A DNA stretch of 64,000 bases from Mytilus galloprovincialis (lineage: Eukaryota; Mollusca; Bivalvia; Mytilida; Mytilidae): contig NC_134844.1 in NCBI RefSeq assembly GCF_965363235.1, positions 75,943,497 through 76,007,496 of the forward strand, read 5' to 3'. Below, in pieces: positions 1-12,943 of this stretch. Both the position numbers and the translations under genes were made by a program. Position 1 is the first letter of the stretch, and each line of letters starts with the position of its first letter. Under the pieces are notes generated by a model that was not told the DNA's origin, searched no databases, and saw nothing but the letters and a program-made list of their open reading frames with translations.

Positions 1-1394
1 AATTGGCGGTTAAGTCCGATACTTTTCAAAAGTCTCATGAAACACATAGGCCCTTGCAATGTAGATCTGTTTGCAGACAGGTCAAATACTCACCTGAATC
101 AATATTTCAGCTGAAAGCCAGATCCCCAAGCGAAAGCGGTAGATGCCCTTCTCCAATCCTGGAGACAGATAAAGGGTTATGCTTTCCCTCGTTCTGTCTA
201 ATAAGTACGTGTCTGGCGAAAGTTCGGGAGGAAAACAGTCAGATAATTCTGATAACTCCAGTTTGGCAATCCCAGGCTTGGTACCCTCTGTTACTTCAAA
301 TGTCAGTAGATTACCCAGTGTTACTTCCCATGAGTCACAACACTGTATTGTCTCCCATGAAAGAGCCACACCCACTGATTCTGAACAAAACATTAAAACT
401 AGCAGGGTGGACGGTCTCCGGAGATCATTTAACTCAATTGGAATTTCAGAGGAAACTTAAGAATTACTCCTTGGGTCTTGGAAATCCGGAACAAGATCTT
501 CTTACGACAGTGCCTGGAATAAGTGGTCTAGCTGGTGTAACTCGCGGGAAATTGATCTCTTTTCAGCACCTTTGGCCGCTATCTTAGATTTTTTGACTTG
601 GATGTATAAAGAGGGGTATCAATACAGAACTTTAAATGTTCACCGTTCGGCCATATCTTCAGTACTGCCATATATCGATGGTGTCCCAATTGGTCAATTA
701 CCTATAGTAAAACAATTAATGAAAGGTGTTCTACAAAATAACCCACCTTTACCAAAATACCAATTTTCATGGGATTTGGATATTGTTCTTAAATATTTAT
801 CTGCTTTACCAATAAACAAACAACTTGATTTTTCAGTTTTAGGTAAAAAATTATCAATTTTATTGGCTTTGGCAGCGCCTAAAAGGATATCTGAAATTGC
901 AAGGTTAGACAGAAGATTCATGTCCAGAAACAAAAGTAGTATAATTTTTCATTTACCGGGTCTGTCTAAAACACAAAAAGATTGCAATAACAGATAAGTG
1001 AAATACTGCAAATTTTCAAAGAAAAAATTATGTGTTATTTCTTGTATACATGAATATGAATTGAGAACGGAACAGTTAAGGCCTGTTAGTAAACATGAAC
1101 CTGATCCTTTATTAAGGTCAACTAAGAAAACCTTTTAAAGGTCTATCTTCACAGACAGTTGGAAATTGGATTAAATGGGTTATGAAGGAGGCAGGAATCG
1201 ACATCTCATTGTTTCAAGCACATTCTTGTCGCATGGTCTCAACTAGCAAGGCAGCGATGAGTGGCATCAGTATGGATGATATTATGTCCATGGCAGATTG
1301 GTCCAACACTAGAACGTCTAATAAATTTTATTTTAGGACTAATGAAAAAGCGGGTTTTGCAGATAAAGTTTTAGAAATGGTAAGCTTGCTTTAA
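1..1394 (+). mobile_element. DIRS-type tyrosine-recombinase retroelement, 3' part (fossil)
   Basis: The window opens inside this element, so its 5' part is missing. The first ~590 bases translate into sequence like the end of the reverse transcriptase/RNase H region of DIRS elements, including WQSQAWYPLLLQMS and LAGWTVSG. Bases 572-997 and 1182-1394 look like a DIRS-type tyrosine recombinase; the second part contains HSCR, which fits the H-x-x-R box of that enzyme family. DIRS elements use a recombinase instead of an integrase. The copy is broken in several places and is a fossil. Inverted repeats of the kind expected at DIRS ends follow at 1396-1500 and 2351-2438. The domain order agrees with the family; the subfamily is not known. 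Confidence 0.8.
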
Positions 1395-1395
1395 A

Positions 1396-2438
1396 CGTGC
1401 ATTATTATATCTCACGAAAATCTTAGAAATATAATTTCAGATTTTATGAGAAATGAAATATTGATTATATGATAAGATTAGAGTGAGATATAATAATGCA
1501 TTTCCCACCCATCCCACCCAAATGCATTATTATAGAGAAATTAAATACATTGCAAATAGATGTGGTATGATAACAATAAGACGACTCTTGGTCTAAGTAT
1601 TTCTAAACAGTATTCGATAAAATATGAAATATTACACAGAATGTTTATTCTCGAATGCAAACTTGAAATATACATCTATATCATTAAATTTTTCAGAAAG
1701 GATAGAGTTGGATGGACATGTATATGACTGGTATTCCAAACAATAATTGCAGTTTTGTAGCAGTGTGGCTGAATATGATATAGAACATTTGTATGCAGTT
1801 TTTTCGTGGACTATAAAGAAATTACTGACTTTAACGTGTATACTCTGTGAAATATTTTGATGTACATTTGATAATACAAATGATTATTTTCTGTAGTTAT
1901 TTTCTTTTTTTAAGTAACCGCCTTATATCTATTCAGTCCAAACAGTTCAGTATTCAGATGTTTGGTGAGATTTCACAGGTCGTAATACTTGGTCGTGGAC
2001 ACCAGAAAAAAATAGTATTTTGGGTGTCAATTTGTTTATTCATTATCCAGATGCATAGAAATATGTCTATGGTGAACTATATCCATTGTTTACTGAATCG
2101 GTTTCTTTCGTATCAGATCTTTTGAACAAGAACATGATATTTTATTGGTTCAGATATTGGTTTTGTTGTTTTATATCAAACATAATTGTTTGAGGTTTAA
2201 GGTTTGGCTTCATTGAAAGTCAATCTATTGTAGCCCGAGGTATACGATGTTACCTTTGGGCATGCGCAGTAAGGTATTACCTGGATTGTAACAATTTTTA
2301 TTCAGATGTGTACTTTAAAGAGCTATTATTTGATTAGAATTGAAGGTCAATGCATTATTATATCTCACTCTAATCTTATCATATAATCAATATTTCATTT
2401 CGGGCGCTATGCGCCCTTATAAAATCTGAAATTTTCAG
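1396..2438. repeat. Inverted end repeats of the DIRS-type element
   Basis: Bases 1451-1500 and 2351-2400 are exact reverse complements over 50 bp (outer end TGCATTATTATATCTCAC). The similarity continues inwards to about 1430 and 2438, except that the right copy has an extra 15-bp palindrome, GGGCGCTATGCGCCC, at 2402-2416. A second motif, TGCATTATTATA, lies at 1521-1533 after a C-rich stretch (CCCACCCATCCCACCC). DIRS elements characteristically end in inverted repeats, so these are probably the terminal repeats of the neighbouring element or of a second partial copy. Confidence 0.7.
1501..2350. other. Non-coding stretch between the inverted repeats
   Basis: AT-rich sequence with no supported gene. 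The reading frame at 1847-2125 is hydrophobic low-complexity sequence with no recognisable domain and no splice support. Confidence 0.5.
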
Positions 2439-3577
2439 TGTCAACACATGGTCAATATAAGGTTAATGTATCTAAAATAACATATTGAAACAAAAGTTGC
2501 AATTTGATTTTATTAATAAGAGATATAAATCCACAATGACACTTTAACAACACAAAAACAAAATCTACAATTTTAGTTACTATTTTATCAATATTACATA
2601 ATAAGCTCTTCGTCACCATAGATAAATCAATTAAACATGATATAAAATTGTTCAAGAGAAAGTAAGCAGGAACAGTATGTAAAATATCAATACAAAGAAC
2701 TATCTCTAATTGATATCAACATCGTTTTCACCAATTACATAAGGAACCATTTTTGTTTTGTGTTTGTAATGAAGTTTCATAACTATCATTTTAGTGATTA
2801 TTTACTGATGTAAGGCACATCATACTAGTAAAATATAGTTTGGATAACCTGAATATATATGCAGATATTCATACAGCCATCTTTATTATATGCTATTTTT
2901 TTTTAAGTAGTTTGGAGACTTCAAAATTGTCTTTAGTTGCATCAAATGTAGACAAATCATTTTTTACTCATTTTAATTTTTGATAGTTTTTACTAACCTT
3001 AAATTGAGTAGTTTGCAAAAGAAATGGTTTTAGTGAATGCTAAAATGGTAAAAATAAAACTGATATGTAAAAAAAGTGATTTATATATGCATTGTTATTG
3101 ATGTATTGTGTACAATTATATTCCTTCAACTGAAGGCGTTTAGTCAACCTAATGTACATATTTAGACCTATTGTGAGTATGTATTTCCGAACCTAGCCTA
3201 AACCATTTCAAAATGATATGCAGTTGAGGGCTTGGTAAATTCAGCTTTCACCCAGATCTTACTAGCCAGTACAATCAAATGAATGTATCAAAACAATTGT
3301 ATAATATTAATAAGATTGTCCCCACTTTTAAAATTCATCCTTCATTATGTATGTGTCAGAGGTATCAGACAATCAAATAGCCGATTGCTCTGAGGTGGAA
3401 GAAGATGAATAAAAGGTAACTTGAATTACAATAAAAGCAGCCCCACCAACACAGCCTGCTCTGTCCCATTATTGTTTTCAACATGTTTTTTCTTCCAAAA
3501 ATTATAATCTTTAATAATACTCAACCAAAACTCACTATAAAAAACATAAAAAATTGCAAATACTGTTAATTCAAATT
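2439..3577. other. Non-coding AT-rich stretch
   Basis: I see no gene, tandem array or inverted repeat here. Confidence 0.5.
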
Positions 3578-4162
3578 AAAGGAGTAGGTTCAGTAAGACC
3601 CCTTTTTGGCCCCAAAATTAAGCAGTTTTGCAAAATTGTGAAAATGTAATCTTTTAGCTATTTTTTGGAAAGTAGAATGCTTATGCTACATAAATATGTG
3701 CTGTTTTTGACAATACAATGCACATATATCGTGTACTAGCATCATAAAGTCATGCTAAATTACTGAAATCTTCACAATTATAGCATTTTAGTTAAATTTT
3801 AGACAGTTTCCGTCTTAAATGAAAGTGGCCGCATTCGTGTTCATTCATAATATTGAAATGTAAGTTGTATTTGATGATTATACATAATATATATAAAGGT
3901 TGAGGATGAACACGGATGCGGCCACTTTCATTTTTGACGAAAACCATCTGAAAAGTGACGTTTTTTTGCATATTTGATAGATTTTTCATATTTAAGCTTC
4001 AATCGGAGCGTTTTTAATGACTGAATCAGTTAAAATCTTTTACATAAACTAATCGAATCAATTGAAATAGACCCTTAAGTGTTTAAAAAGTGTCCTAAAT
4101 ATCTCGTTAGATGAAACTGAAATTTGGGACCAAAATCGGCCCTTACCGGACCTACTCCTTTT
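3578..4162. mobile_element. 585-bp TIR element (MITE-like) with inner hairpin
   Basis: The ends are inverted repeats of about 38 bp. The left end begins AAAGGAGTAGGTTCAGTAAG and the right end, read in reverse, begins AAAGGAGTAGGTCCGGTAAG; both continue into TTTTGGxCCCAAA. Inside, GTGGCCGCATTCGTGTTCAT (from about 3826) is repeated in inverted form near 3908-3930, forming a long stem with a ~65-base loop. There is no transposase. No clear target duplication can be seen. I recognise this terminal motif as common in bivalve sequence. Confidence 0.75.
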
Positions 4163-4274
4163 CCATAACTAAATTCCATACATTCGTCTCAACACGGTCA
4201 ACTAGATGCAATGCAAGCAATTGTAACTAATTGAATTGGTTTCACTTGCAAGTTTTCTGTGTTCACTTTCAAAA

Positions 4275-6063
4275 ACTAGAGGCTCTAAAGAGCCTGTGTC
4301 GCTCACCTTGGTCTATGTGAATATTAAAGGAATCAGATGGATTCATTACAAAATTGTGTTTTGGTGATGGTGATGTGTTTGTACATCTTACTTTACTGAA
4401 CATTCTTACTGCTTAAAATTATCTCTATCTATAATGAACTTGGCCCATTAGTTTCAGTGGAAAATGTTAGTAAAAATTTACAAATTTTATGAAAATTGTT
4501 AAAAATTGACTATAAAGAACAATAACTCCTAAGGGGGTCAATTGACCATTTCGGTCATGTTGACTTATTTGTAAATCTTACTTTGCTGAACATTATTGTT
4601 GTTTACAGTTTATCTCTATCAATAATAATATTCAAGATAATGACCAAAAATAGCAAAATTTCCTTAAAACTAACAATTCAGGGTCAGCAACCCAACAACG
4701 GGTTGTCCGATTCATCTAAAAATTTCAGAGCAGATAAATGTTGACCTGATAAATAATTTAACCCCATGTCAGATTTGCTCTAAATGCTTTGGGTTTTGAG
4801 TTATAAGCCAAAAACTGCATTTTACCCCATGTTCTATTTTTAGCCATGGCGGCCATTTTGGTTGGATGGCCGGGTCACCGGACACATTTTTTAAACTACT
4901 AACCCAAAAGATGAAGGGGCCAAGTTTGGATTAATTAGGCCAAGTAGTTTCAGAGGAGAAGATTTTTGTAAAAGATTACTAAGATTTACGAAAAATGGTT
5001 AAAAATTGACTATAAAGGGCAATAACTCAGAAGGGGTCAACTGACCATTTCAGTCATGTTGACTTATTTGTAAATCTTACTTTGCTGAACATTATTGCTG
5101 TTTATAATTTATCTCTATCTATAATAATATTCAAGATAATAACCAAAAAGAGCAAAATTTCCTTAAAATTACTAATTCAGGGCCAGCAACCCAACAACGG
5201 GTTGTCCGATTCATCTGAAAATTTCAGGGCAGATAGATCTTGAACTGATAAACAATTTTACCCCCATGTCAGATTTGCTCTAAATGCTTTGGGTTTTGAG
5301 TTATAAGCCAAAAACTGCATTTTACCCCATGTTCTATTTTTAGCCATGGTGGCCATCTTGGTTTGATGGCCGGGTCACCGGACACATTTTTCAAACTACT
5401 AACCCAAAAGATGATTGTGGCCAAGTTTGGATTAATTTGGCCCAGTAGTTTCAGAGGAGAAGATTTTTGTAAAATATTACTAAGATTTACGAAAAATGGT
5501 TAAAAATTTACTATAAAGGGCAATAACTCCTAAAGGGGTCAACTGACCATTTCAGTGATGTGACTTATTTGTAAATCTTACTTTGCTGAACATTATTGCT
5601 GTTTACTGTTTATCTCTATCTATAATAATATTCAAGATAATAACCAAAAACAGCAAAATTTCCTTAAAATTACTAATTCAGGGGCAGCAACCCAACAACG
5701 GGTTTCCCGATTCATCTGAAAATTTCAGGGCAGATAGATCTTCACCTGTTTAACAATTCTACCCCTGTCAGATTTGCTGTAAATGCTTTGGTTTTTGAGT
5801 TATAAGCCAAAAACTGCATTTTACCCCTATGTTCTATTTTTAGCCGTGGCGGCCATCTTGGATGGTTGGCCGGGTCACCGGACACATTTTTTAAACTAGA
5901 TACCCCAATGATGATTGTGGCCAAGTTTGGTTTAATTTGGCCCAGTAGTTTCAGAGGAGAAGATTTTTGTAAAAGTTAACGACGACGACGGACGACGGAC
6001 GACGCCGGACGCCAAGTGATGAGAAAAGCTCACTTGGCCTTTTAGGCCAGGTGAGCTAAAAAG
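4275..6063 (+). repeat. Bivalve repeat with three ~500-bp units and a 3' hairpin (family R5)
   Basis: The 5' end carries the hairpin AGGCTCTAAAGAGCCT followed by TGTGTCGCTCACCT. The body is three tandem units; the landmark GGGGTCAAxTGACCATTTC starts at 4534, 5033 and 5535, giving periods of 499 and 502 bp. The last unit runs into a GACGACGGACGACGG-rich tract at 5979-6012, then a terminal hairpin (AGCTCACTTGGCC, short loop, GGCCAGGTGAGCT). The 3' AGGTGAGC is the exact complement of the 5' GCTCACCT. The minus-strand frame at 5742-5924 is an accidental reading of the unit. This is a non-autonomous, very abundant bivalve repeat; its mobilising enzyme is unknown. Confidence 0.85.
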
Positions 6064-6432
6064 CTGGCCACTAAAATCTTAGTCAAACTTGGGTTTTTCA
6101 TGTATATAAAATAAATAATTATAAATATATATCCAATGAGCATTTCAAACCCGTTCATTTTCTGTAAGTTTCTGTTATCTCGACCCAAATCAAATCATAA
6201 TTGTTTTTCATCTAATATTTTACACAAAATAATGAGAGTAGTAATGACTTTTTCCGTCAGGCCTTTTCTGAAATGTTTCATGAAAATAAAACTATTGACA
6301 GCAACGAATTGCTGGTTCCGTATTCAATCCTCGAGAATGGGTGCACCTTAATGAAGAATAATGGAAAAGAACTGGACTGATAGTTGTTAAATCCCATTTT
6401 TGATCACTTATTAAACTTTGAACGTAATGCAA
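6064..6432. other. Short non-coding stretch
   Basis: The frame at 6136-6351 has no recognisable domain. I see nothing else. Confidence 0.4.
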
Positions 6433-6570
6433 TTATGGTGACTTGAGTAACACCGGTATCACTCAGATTACAATTCTACCTTGACAGGTAAGTTTGTATA
6501 TAGCCTATAAAATACTTATTTAGCCTTGAGAATTGAAAGGTCAGTTTATCCCATTCATACAATAGAAGTT
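6433..6570 (+). repeat. Left terminal inverted repeat of the 5.5-kb transposon
   Basis: This is the reverse complement of 11760-11897. It contains GGTATCACTCAGATTACAAT and ends near AATAGAAGTT. Confidence 0.9.
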
Positions 6571-7800
6571 GATAAATTTGGCTTCATGCCATTTACCTTG
6601 TCCAAAATTAAGGTCACTTTATTGTTGTTGTGATAGTGTTAAAGTACAAAAGAACCCTATATTCTGACCAATACTTAAATTTTGTCCATCTTGATAAAAT
6701 TGTTAAAAATCTGTTAATGTTGAATTTTTGGGGTTATTTCGGCCTTTTAATTGCATATTTCTTTACATGGTAGTTTTTTTTTCAGATATATAAAAAACTA
6801 TCTGTTTGACTTTATAGAAATAGACTATGCTTGCAGGTTATATATTACACTGTCTTGTTTTTTGTTTACGCCAATTCTGACAGATTATTATTTAGTTGCA
6901 AAATATTTTAAATGAGAGCTGAAATGTTTTCTATCTTTAAATGTGCATTGAAGGTTAAAATAATCATAATGTGAACAAGAATGAAGAAAACATCTTGGTC
7001 CCTAAAAAACATCATCAACGAGGATATAACATTCCAAATATTAATTTATTATACTAATATCAGTTGAAATCTCAAGCCACTGTTTTGCATGTTAACAATG
7101 TAGGTCATGTCCCAACAGAAAATCAATAAATATGACAGTACAATGTACTCTTAGGACAAACACATAAGGTCACTGTGAAATAGACATCTAGGGCAAGAAA
7201 CAGTCAGTTATACCAAACAAGTTTGACTAGATGTCTAGTTTAAAACCAGTTTGACTAGTATGTCCTATTAGTGGAGTGACCATGCCAACAATTTTTCAAC
7301 TTTAATGGATCACCCTACCTGCAGGCTAAATTATGACTTTTTGGAAAGAGAAATGTTTATTCTTTAATTTTTGCCTGGTCGTAGAATTGAAATATGGTGC
7401 AATTTTTTTTAATGAGGTCAAAGGTTAGTGATTGAGATCTTCACTATTGTCAATTTATTTCACAAGAGGTTATAAAAAGTCTCCAAAAATATTTGAATTG
7501 TTACTAAACAAGAAATTCATAATGAAATCAACTGTTGCACTTCATTTTCAACTTAATTTGAAAATGATGAAACCACCAAATGCACATTTTAAAGGGAATT
7601 CAGACTAGCAACAAAATAGCAGATGGAACAACCGAATCTCAATTAATTTTGTTACATCGCATGTACTTCTAAAGATATATTTCTAAATTTAACGGCATTT
7701 ATAAAAAGTCGAAGTCAATTTTGGTTTTGCTTTGATGTATATTTATTGCCAGTCACAAATATTTCACAAGGCAATTAAATCAAATGAGTTTAATGATGGA

Positions 7801-10765
7801 CTAAAGTTTCAGCGTATATTCTACCTCTATGAACTTTTTAGGTTTTATGTGCCTTTGCCTTGCAAAAGCACACATGAACCCCTTAGGTTGTATGGGGTAT
7901 TTTAACAAACAAAGGGCATGACAACTTTCGAAAACCTGACATCGGTCATCGTTTTCATCGTCGTCTTCTTCCAATATTGCTCGGTGAGTTAAATAATTTC
8001 TACAACCATCATATCCTTTACATGAACAAATATTGGTAGACACAGATTTCTGTTAGTTGCATACACAGTTGTTATTGCAAGCTGTTTTCCCTCGTACAAA
8101 CAAGGTTTTGAAGGAAATCTACTGACATAGGTCCCTTAAAGAAAACCGAGAGCAAATTGTTTTTACCCTCTTACAAATGTACCAACCAGAGTCCTTGGAA
8201 AGTATGATCACTGGTTTAGCAATATGAGAGTTTATCCAAACTTGAGTTTGAAACATTGCACGTGGGATGTGCTGTAAAAACGTGTTTTCACATTGGGGGA
8301 TTTTCACAAGAATGACATCCTTTATGGCGGCAAATTCCAACCTTAGCTTGTTTAGATCATTTAAAGATACATGAACTTTCCCTTCGGATCATGCAATGAG
8401 GCGATAAATGTACTTCCAATGTTAACGGCGATTCCTAATCTCCCGTTTGAAAACTTATCGGATTTAACACAACTTTAGGGAATTTTTGTTCTCAATGCTC
8501 TTCAACTTTATACTTGTTTGATCTGAGCGTCTTATGTAGACGAAACACGCGCGTCTGGCGTATCAAGTTATAAGTCTGGTTCCTTTGATAAATATCATCA
8601 TAACTTGAAAGATTGAAAGATGAGCAAATTTCCTTTTCAAGGAGATGAATTATATCACATTTACAACATTTCCACTTGGTACCATCATCATGGAACAGAG
8701 CTGAAGGTATGGGACCAATAGGATATGCCAATATCCTGACTACAGTCTCATTCTCACGAACATTAGTAAGAACTAAAGCACGGCGCAATATTTTTACTGG
8801 GTTTATGTGTGGCTTTACAAAGTCACCTCAAGTTGAGTTTTGAGGTCTTGGTCGTATCATCGAAAGTATTGAGAGGATACCTCGACATAGGACTGTAGAA
8901 GACAGGGGTTTCTGACTCATTAGTGCAGCCTTCCTCAAAAAGATTTAACCATCTGGTTGTCACGTTCAAGAGTTTTAGAAGAGAATCATGAACATTTATT
9001 GAGGCTTTCATTTCTGTAGAAATACTAGTATTTATCAATGGCTAAGGATGATCGGCAATGTTAAATGGATCGGTCATATTTGAATGCATATACCCTATCA
9101 TATCAGAGACATTCTTCTTGTCTCGTGTCACTGCCGTTGGCTTGTTTCCTTCGTGTTCAATTTCTAAATCTGTGGCTTATCCCGATCTTGATCTCATTTC
9201 AGAACTAAAATGCGCAAGGATATGTCTTGTAAGCATCTATCGAAGTAAAGCGGTGTTTTCCTTGTCAGTTTATTTATGATGCCTATATGATGCCTCTACA
9301 ACCTTTTGAATCTTTAATAATAGTTTTCTCTGAAGCCATATCACTCCAGATACTATTTAAACCTCCATGTTTATGCCTGATTGAAAACTCACCTGACAAA
9401 AATACAGATTTTACTGTTTCCGACATATTCAACATATCCAATATGTAGGCTGGTGTTGATCACCTAGCATAGTTCGTCCGATTGGTAATGAAAAATCATC
9501 GCAACATTGCAGCTACCATTTTCAAGTGTAAAAGCCACTACCCATTCCGTTCAGCCCTAATGTTCTGTAACAACATCTCAACTGCACGAAGAAACATATC
9601 TCGAATTGGGAAGGTTGGTGATAGTTTACAAGAGTGTATTCTGAATTCTTCAAACAATGGCAACATATGCTTTTTAAAATTAGAAAAACAACCTGTGCAA
9701 TACCTTCAGCGCTTTTGGGTGTTTCAGCAACTGAACTGTGACATACATTTGGTTTAATATTAATTAACAATTTTCGTCTTAACACCAATTGAAGAATGCT
9801 TTTACATTAAACAAAAGAACCATGATAGCTTGCCTCATATACCAAAGTTCATCCTCGAACACGTCTGGATAGACTATTTTACATTTGGGCAACAGCATAC
9901 AATTAATTGTCAAATGTTTGCACAGCATATTGTTGACCAGCAGGTTTTGACATATCTAAACATTGTTCCATAGTTGTAAATACTATTGCCATGTCGAGGC
10001 ATGGCATCTATAACTGGAGCATAGGCCTCAGACGAAATTTCAGATTTAGCTTTTTGTAAGAACCGGTCCAAAATGGAACAATTTGTTCTGTGATTTCTGA
10101 AGAAAATGGAATCGAATCTAAATTTTGTCTCGAAAGAAGTCGCAGAAATACCAAAGACTGGACAGCTATATCTCGGTTTTCGATGAAACAAGACTCAATC
10201 TTCCCATAAACATTAGAATAACGAGCAGGCTCGTAACGTTCTATTGGCTTGTCGAAAGGTAAACATGCCATAAGATTGGTATTCGAATCATTCAACGTCA
10301 AAGATCTTTCTATTCCCCGTTTAACCTTTATGGAACTCATGTGGGCGTTTGATGATTCGTTTTGATACTGGAATACAACTCTAGCCATGGAGTGAAATGT
10401 ATGTTTACCATCCATTGTTTCAGCCTTTAAGTCAATATGTTCTGCTCCCTACTATATAATACGGCCACCTTTTCTAAATACAGCAATACCATTAGGTACA
10501 TGTCTGGGATTCTGTCTATTTCCAAATTTGCTAAACTAGTCCGATATTTACATGTACGTACTTCAGAATAGGATGCACAAAAACCATGAGAGTTTGGATT
10601 TTGAATATTTTTTTTAGATCCAAACTTATTGTGTAATTGTAATGCCAAAGCAAGATGAAATGGGGTTAACAGGTTTATGTCTAATGCAAGTATGCATCCT
10701 GTTATTGCCAGTAATTTTCGCAGTTTGTCGACAGGAAGTTTAGAAAGATTACTACAATCTTTCAA
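7801..10765 (-). pseudogene. Decayed transposase-like gene of the 5.5-kb transposon
   Basis: Read on the minus strand, collinear fragments occur at 10427-10765, 10008-10415, 9522-9788, 8823-9038, 8492-8788, 8119-8340 and 7801-8043. The first contains FGSKKNIQNPNSHGFCASY. The second begins with ETMDGKHTFHSMARVVFQ, in a different frame only a few bases on, so the gene is frameshifted there. I recall the pattern D-x-x-D..ET-DG..TFHS from large, uncharacterised repeat-encoded proteins of bivalves and cnidarians that end in a cysteine-rich tail. The last fragment here begins NICSCKGYDGCRNYL and then turns acidic (EEDDDENDD), which fits such a tail. Some gaps could be introns, but stops and frame changes make an intact gene unlikely. 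I cannot name the superfamily. Confidence 0.55.
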
Positions 10766-11132
10766 TGAGCATCAGAATAACGAGGAGGAAAATTTCATAT
10801 TCATTGAATTAAATGCAAAGTTAAAAATCCTCATTAACGGTAATTCATAAAAAAAATACTGACTTGGAATGGCTTAGAAACTTTACAATAGGAAGTTTAA
10901 AACATTTCAATTCGGAAAATCATGAAATTATCATTGTAATCTAAATTTACAGATGTTGTAACCACTTCATTTAAATAATACAGAGTGTGCTTTCCCTAAA
11001 CTGAGTGAAAATTAACAAAATTAAGAAAAAACTCTGTATAAAATGCAAAATCATATGTCAAAAGACAAAAAAAAGTAACAAAATTCAATTTTTTTCCCAT
11101 CTTGAAATTTAACAAAAAAATGCAAATAAAAT

Positions 11133-11200
11133 TGAGAATGGAAATGGGGAATGTGCCAAAGAGACAACAACCCGACCATAGTAAAAAACAACAGCAAATG
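11133..11200 (+). repeat. Fragment of a dispersed mussel repeat
   Basis: The sequence GAGAATGGAAATGGGGAATG, then GCCAAAGAGACAACAACCCG, is a motif that I recognise as frequent in mussel DNA. The same core occurs in reverse at 29985-30035. Confidence 0.6.
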
Positions 11201-11759
11201 TCTTTTTTCTTTTTTCTTTCCATTTTATAAAAAACTGCACCGCATGAAATGTCTACCACCGGGCAAAAAAGTTAGCTTAAGGTATTAGCTTTGCAAAAAA
11301 ATCGTTTTTAGCCTGCAGGTATGCCAATCTATTAAAGTCGTAAAATAAGCACCTTTTTCTTGATCTGTCACTCCACTATATATTTTGACAATGTAAATGA
11401 CATGAGGACCTGCATGGTTTTTTTTAATATTTGTATTCTTTAAATTTTTAGGGCATTTTTCTTTTAATAGCCTTAAAAATAATTTCATTCTGTAAAATTC
11501 TCATGAAAATGATTTTACTATTTAGTCTTTCTGTTACAAGATTATTTATCAATTCTGTACATTGATCATTATTTTATCAGTACTGCATTACAGTTACCCA
11601 AGTTATCTTTTTATTTTGCACAGTTATTCTTTATACTTTTGCACCGCATTAAATTATTCTCTATTCCTTATTTTGTTGTTCATTTTCTCTATTCTTTATT
11701 TTTTGTTGCTATTACATGTGTTCTCTATTCTGTAAACCCCATTCTGACCCTTATAGGTA

Positions 11760-11897
11760 AACTTCTATTGTATGAAAGGGATAAACTGACCTTTCAATTC
11801 TCAAGGCTAAATAAGTATTTTATAGGCTAAATACAAACTTACCTGTCAAGGTAGAATTGTAATCTGAGTGATACCGGTGTTACTCAAGTCACCATAA
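11760..11897 (-). repeat. Right terminal inverted repeat of the 5.5-kb transposon
   Basis: Mirror of 6433-6570. The two visible differences are in the TATATAGCC/TATTTAGCC and CCCATTCAT/CCCTTTCAT segments. Confidence 0.9.
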
Positions 11898-12943
11898 GGC
11901 ATTCATTGGAGACATTCCGACAATGACCGACATGAAAACTAATGTCTTTTCCAAATTGAATCCGTCAACTTACATTAGTCTGTTCATTGATATTTCTGTC
12001 AACTGATGATCTATAGTGTGATGTGGAAAACACCAGCAGATTCACATGTGCACTTTATTCTTTATTATTGCAATACTCAATACTAAAATATTTTCTAACT
12101 TTAAAAAAAAACAACACATGTTGTCTAAAACCGTAATATGATTTGATTGCGTTGAAGATCTGAACACAGACAGAACAACTAAATCTGTGTATTTTTTCAA
12201 GCATAATTGATTTGTTCATGAAGTCATACTCTCAACGTGATACTTGACTTCAACACAAGATTGTTTATCATTATTTTGAAGCTTTAGAAATTTTACAATT
12301 TGTACACATGCGCAGATACGTAACCAACATGGTTTGAATTAAACCGTATAATCGAGTGGTTTTATTTCAATTATTAATCTATCAAAGACAATTATTACAA
12401 AAGACAATGAGGTTATTAATTATTAAGACCTATTAATGCTCCTTAACAAGCCATCAACTTATAATTATTTCCAAGTGTTTTCATGAATTTCGAGAATTTA
12501 TATTCCATAAAATATCTGAAAAAGTTTATTTAACTTAAATAACCATATTAATATTATTATTTTTAAATAAAAGCAAGGACATATAACATGTATAATACAT
12601 TCTTAATAAAATTAAGGAGAAGGAACCCAGCCCTCTATAGAAGAATGCACTCCATGTACGAACAAACTCAGGTTGAACAGATCCAGGGTAAATACGTAAT
12701 TTAGGGTGAACCGATCGCGACCCAATACCAAATTCATGCATGCGTACTATCAAATCTACTTTAAAAACATCCGGTACTAGTAAACAAATAATGTTCTGAC
12801 ATTTAAGATGAGATGAAATCTAATAATGTACATAAATAAAAAGGGTAGATACATGTATTGATTCATTAAAACATCAGAAATTATAACACTACTGATAGTG
12901 ATTGTTTTTTCAAGCCCAACTAATTAAATGATGCAGATGCTTA
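11898..12943. other. Non-coding stretch
   Basis: I see no supported gene. The frame at 12535-12753 (minus) has no recognisable domain. Confidence 0.4.

Larger units (their letters stand above)
6433..11897 (-). mobile_element. 5.5-kb DNA transposon with 138-bp TIRs
   Basis: Bases 6433-6570 and 11760-11897 are reverse complements with only two mismatches that I can count over 138 bp. They share the outer sequence TTATGGTGACTTGAGTAACA. All plausible coding fragments between them lie on the minus strand, from about 10765 down to 7801, as expected for one transposase gene read from right to left. No convincing target-site duplication is visible next to the TIRs. The near identity of the TIRs points to recent mobilisation, whereas the gene inside is broken. 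A fragment of another dispersed repeat lies at 11133-11200. Confidence 0.85.

Noticed and set aside
9910-10191. A separate 93-aa minus-strand gene
   Set aside because: It overlaps the better-supported transposase fragment 10008-10415 in another frame.
7801-10765. An intact multi-exon transposase gene
   Set aside because: Adjacent fragments with continuous family-like motifs are in different frames only a few bases apart, which introns cannot explain.
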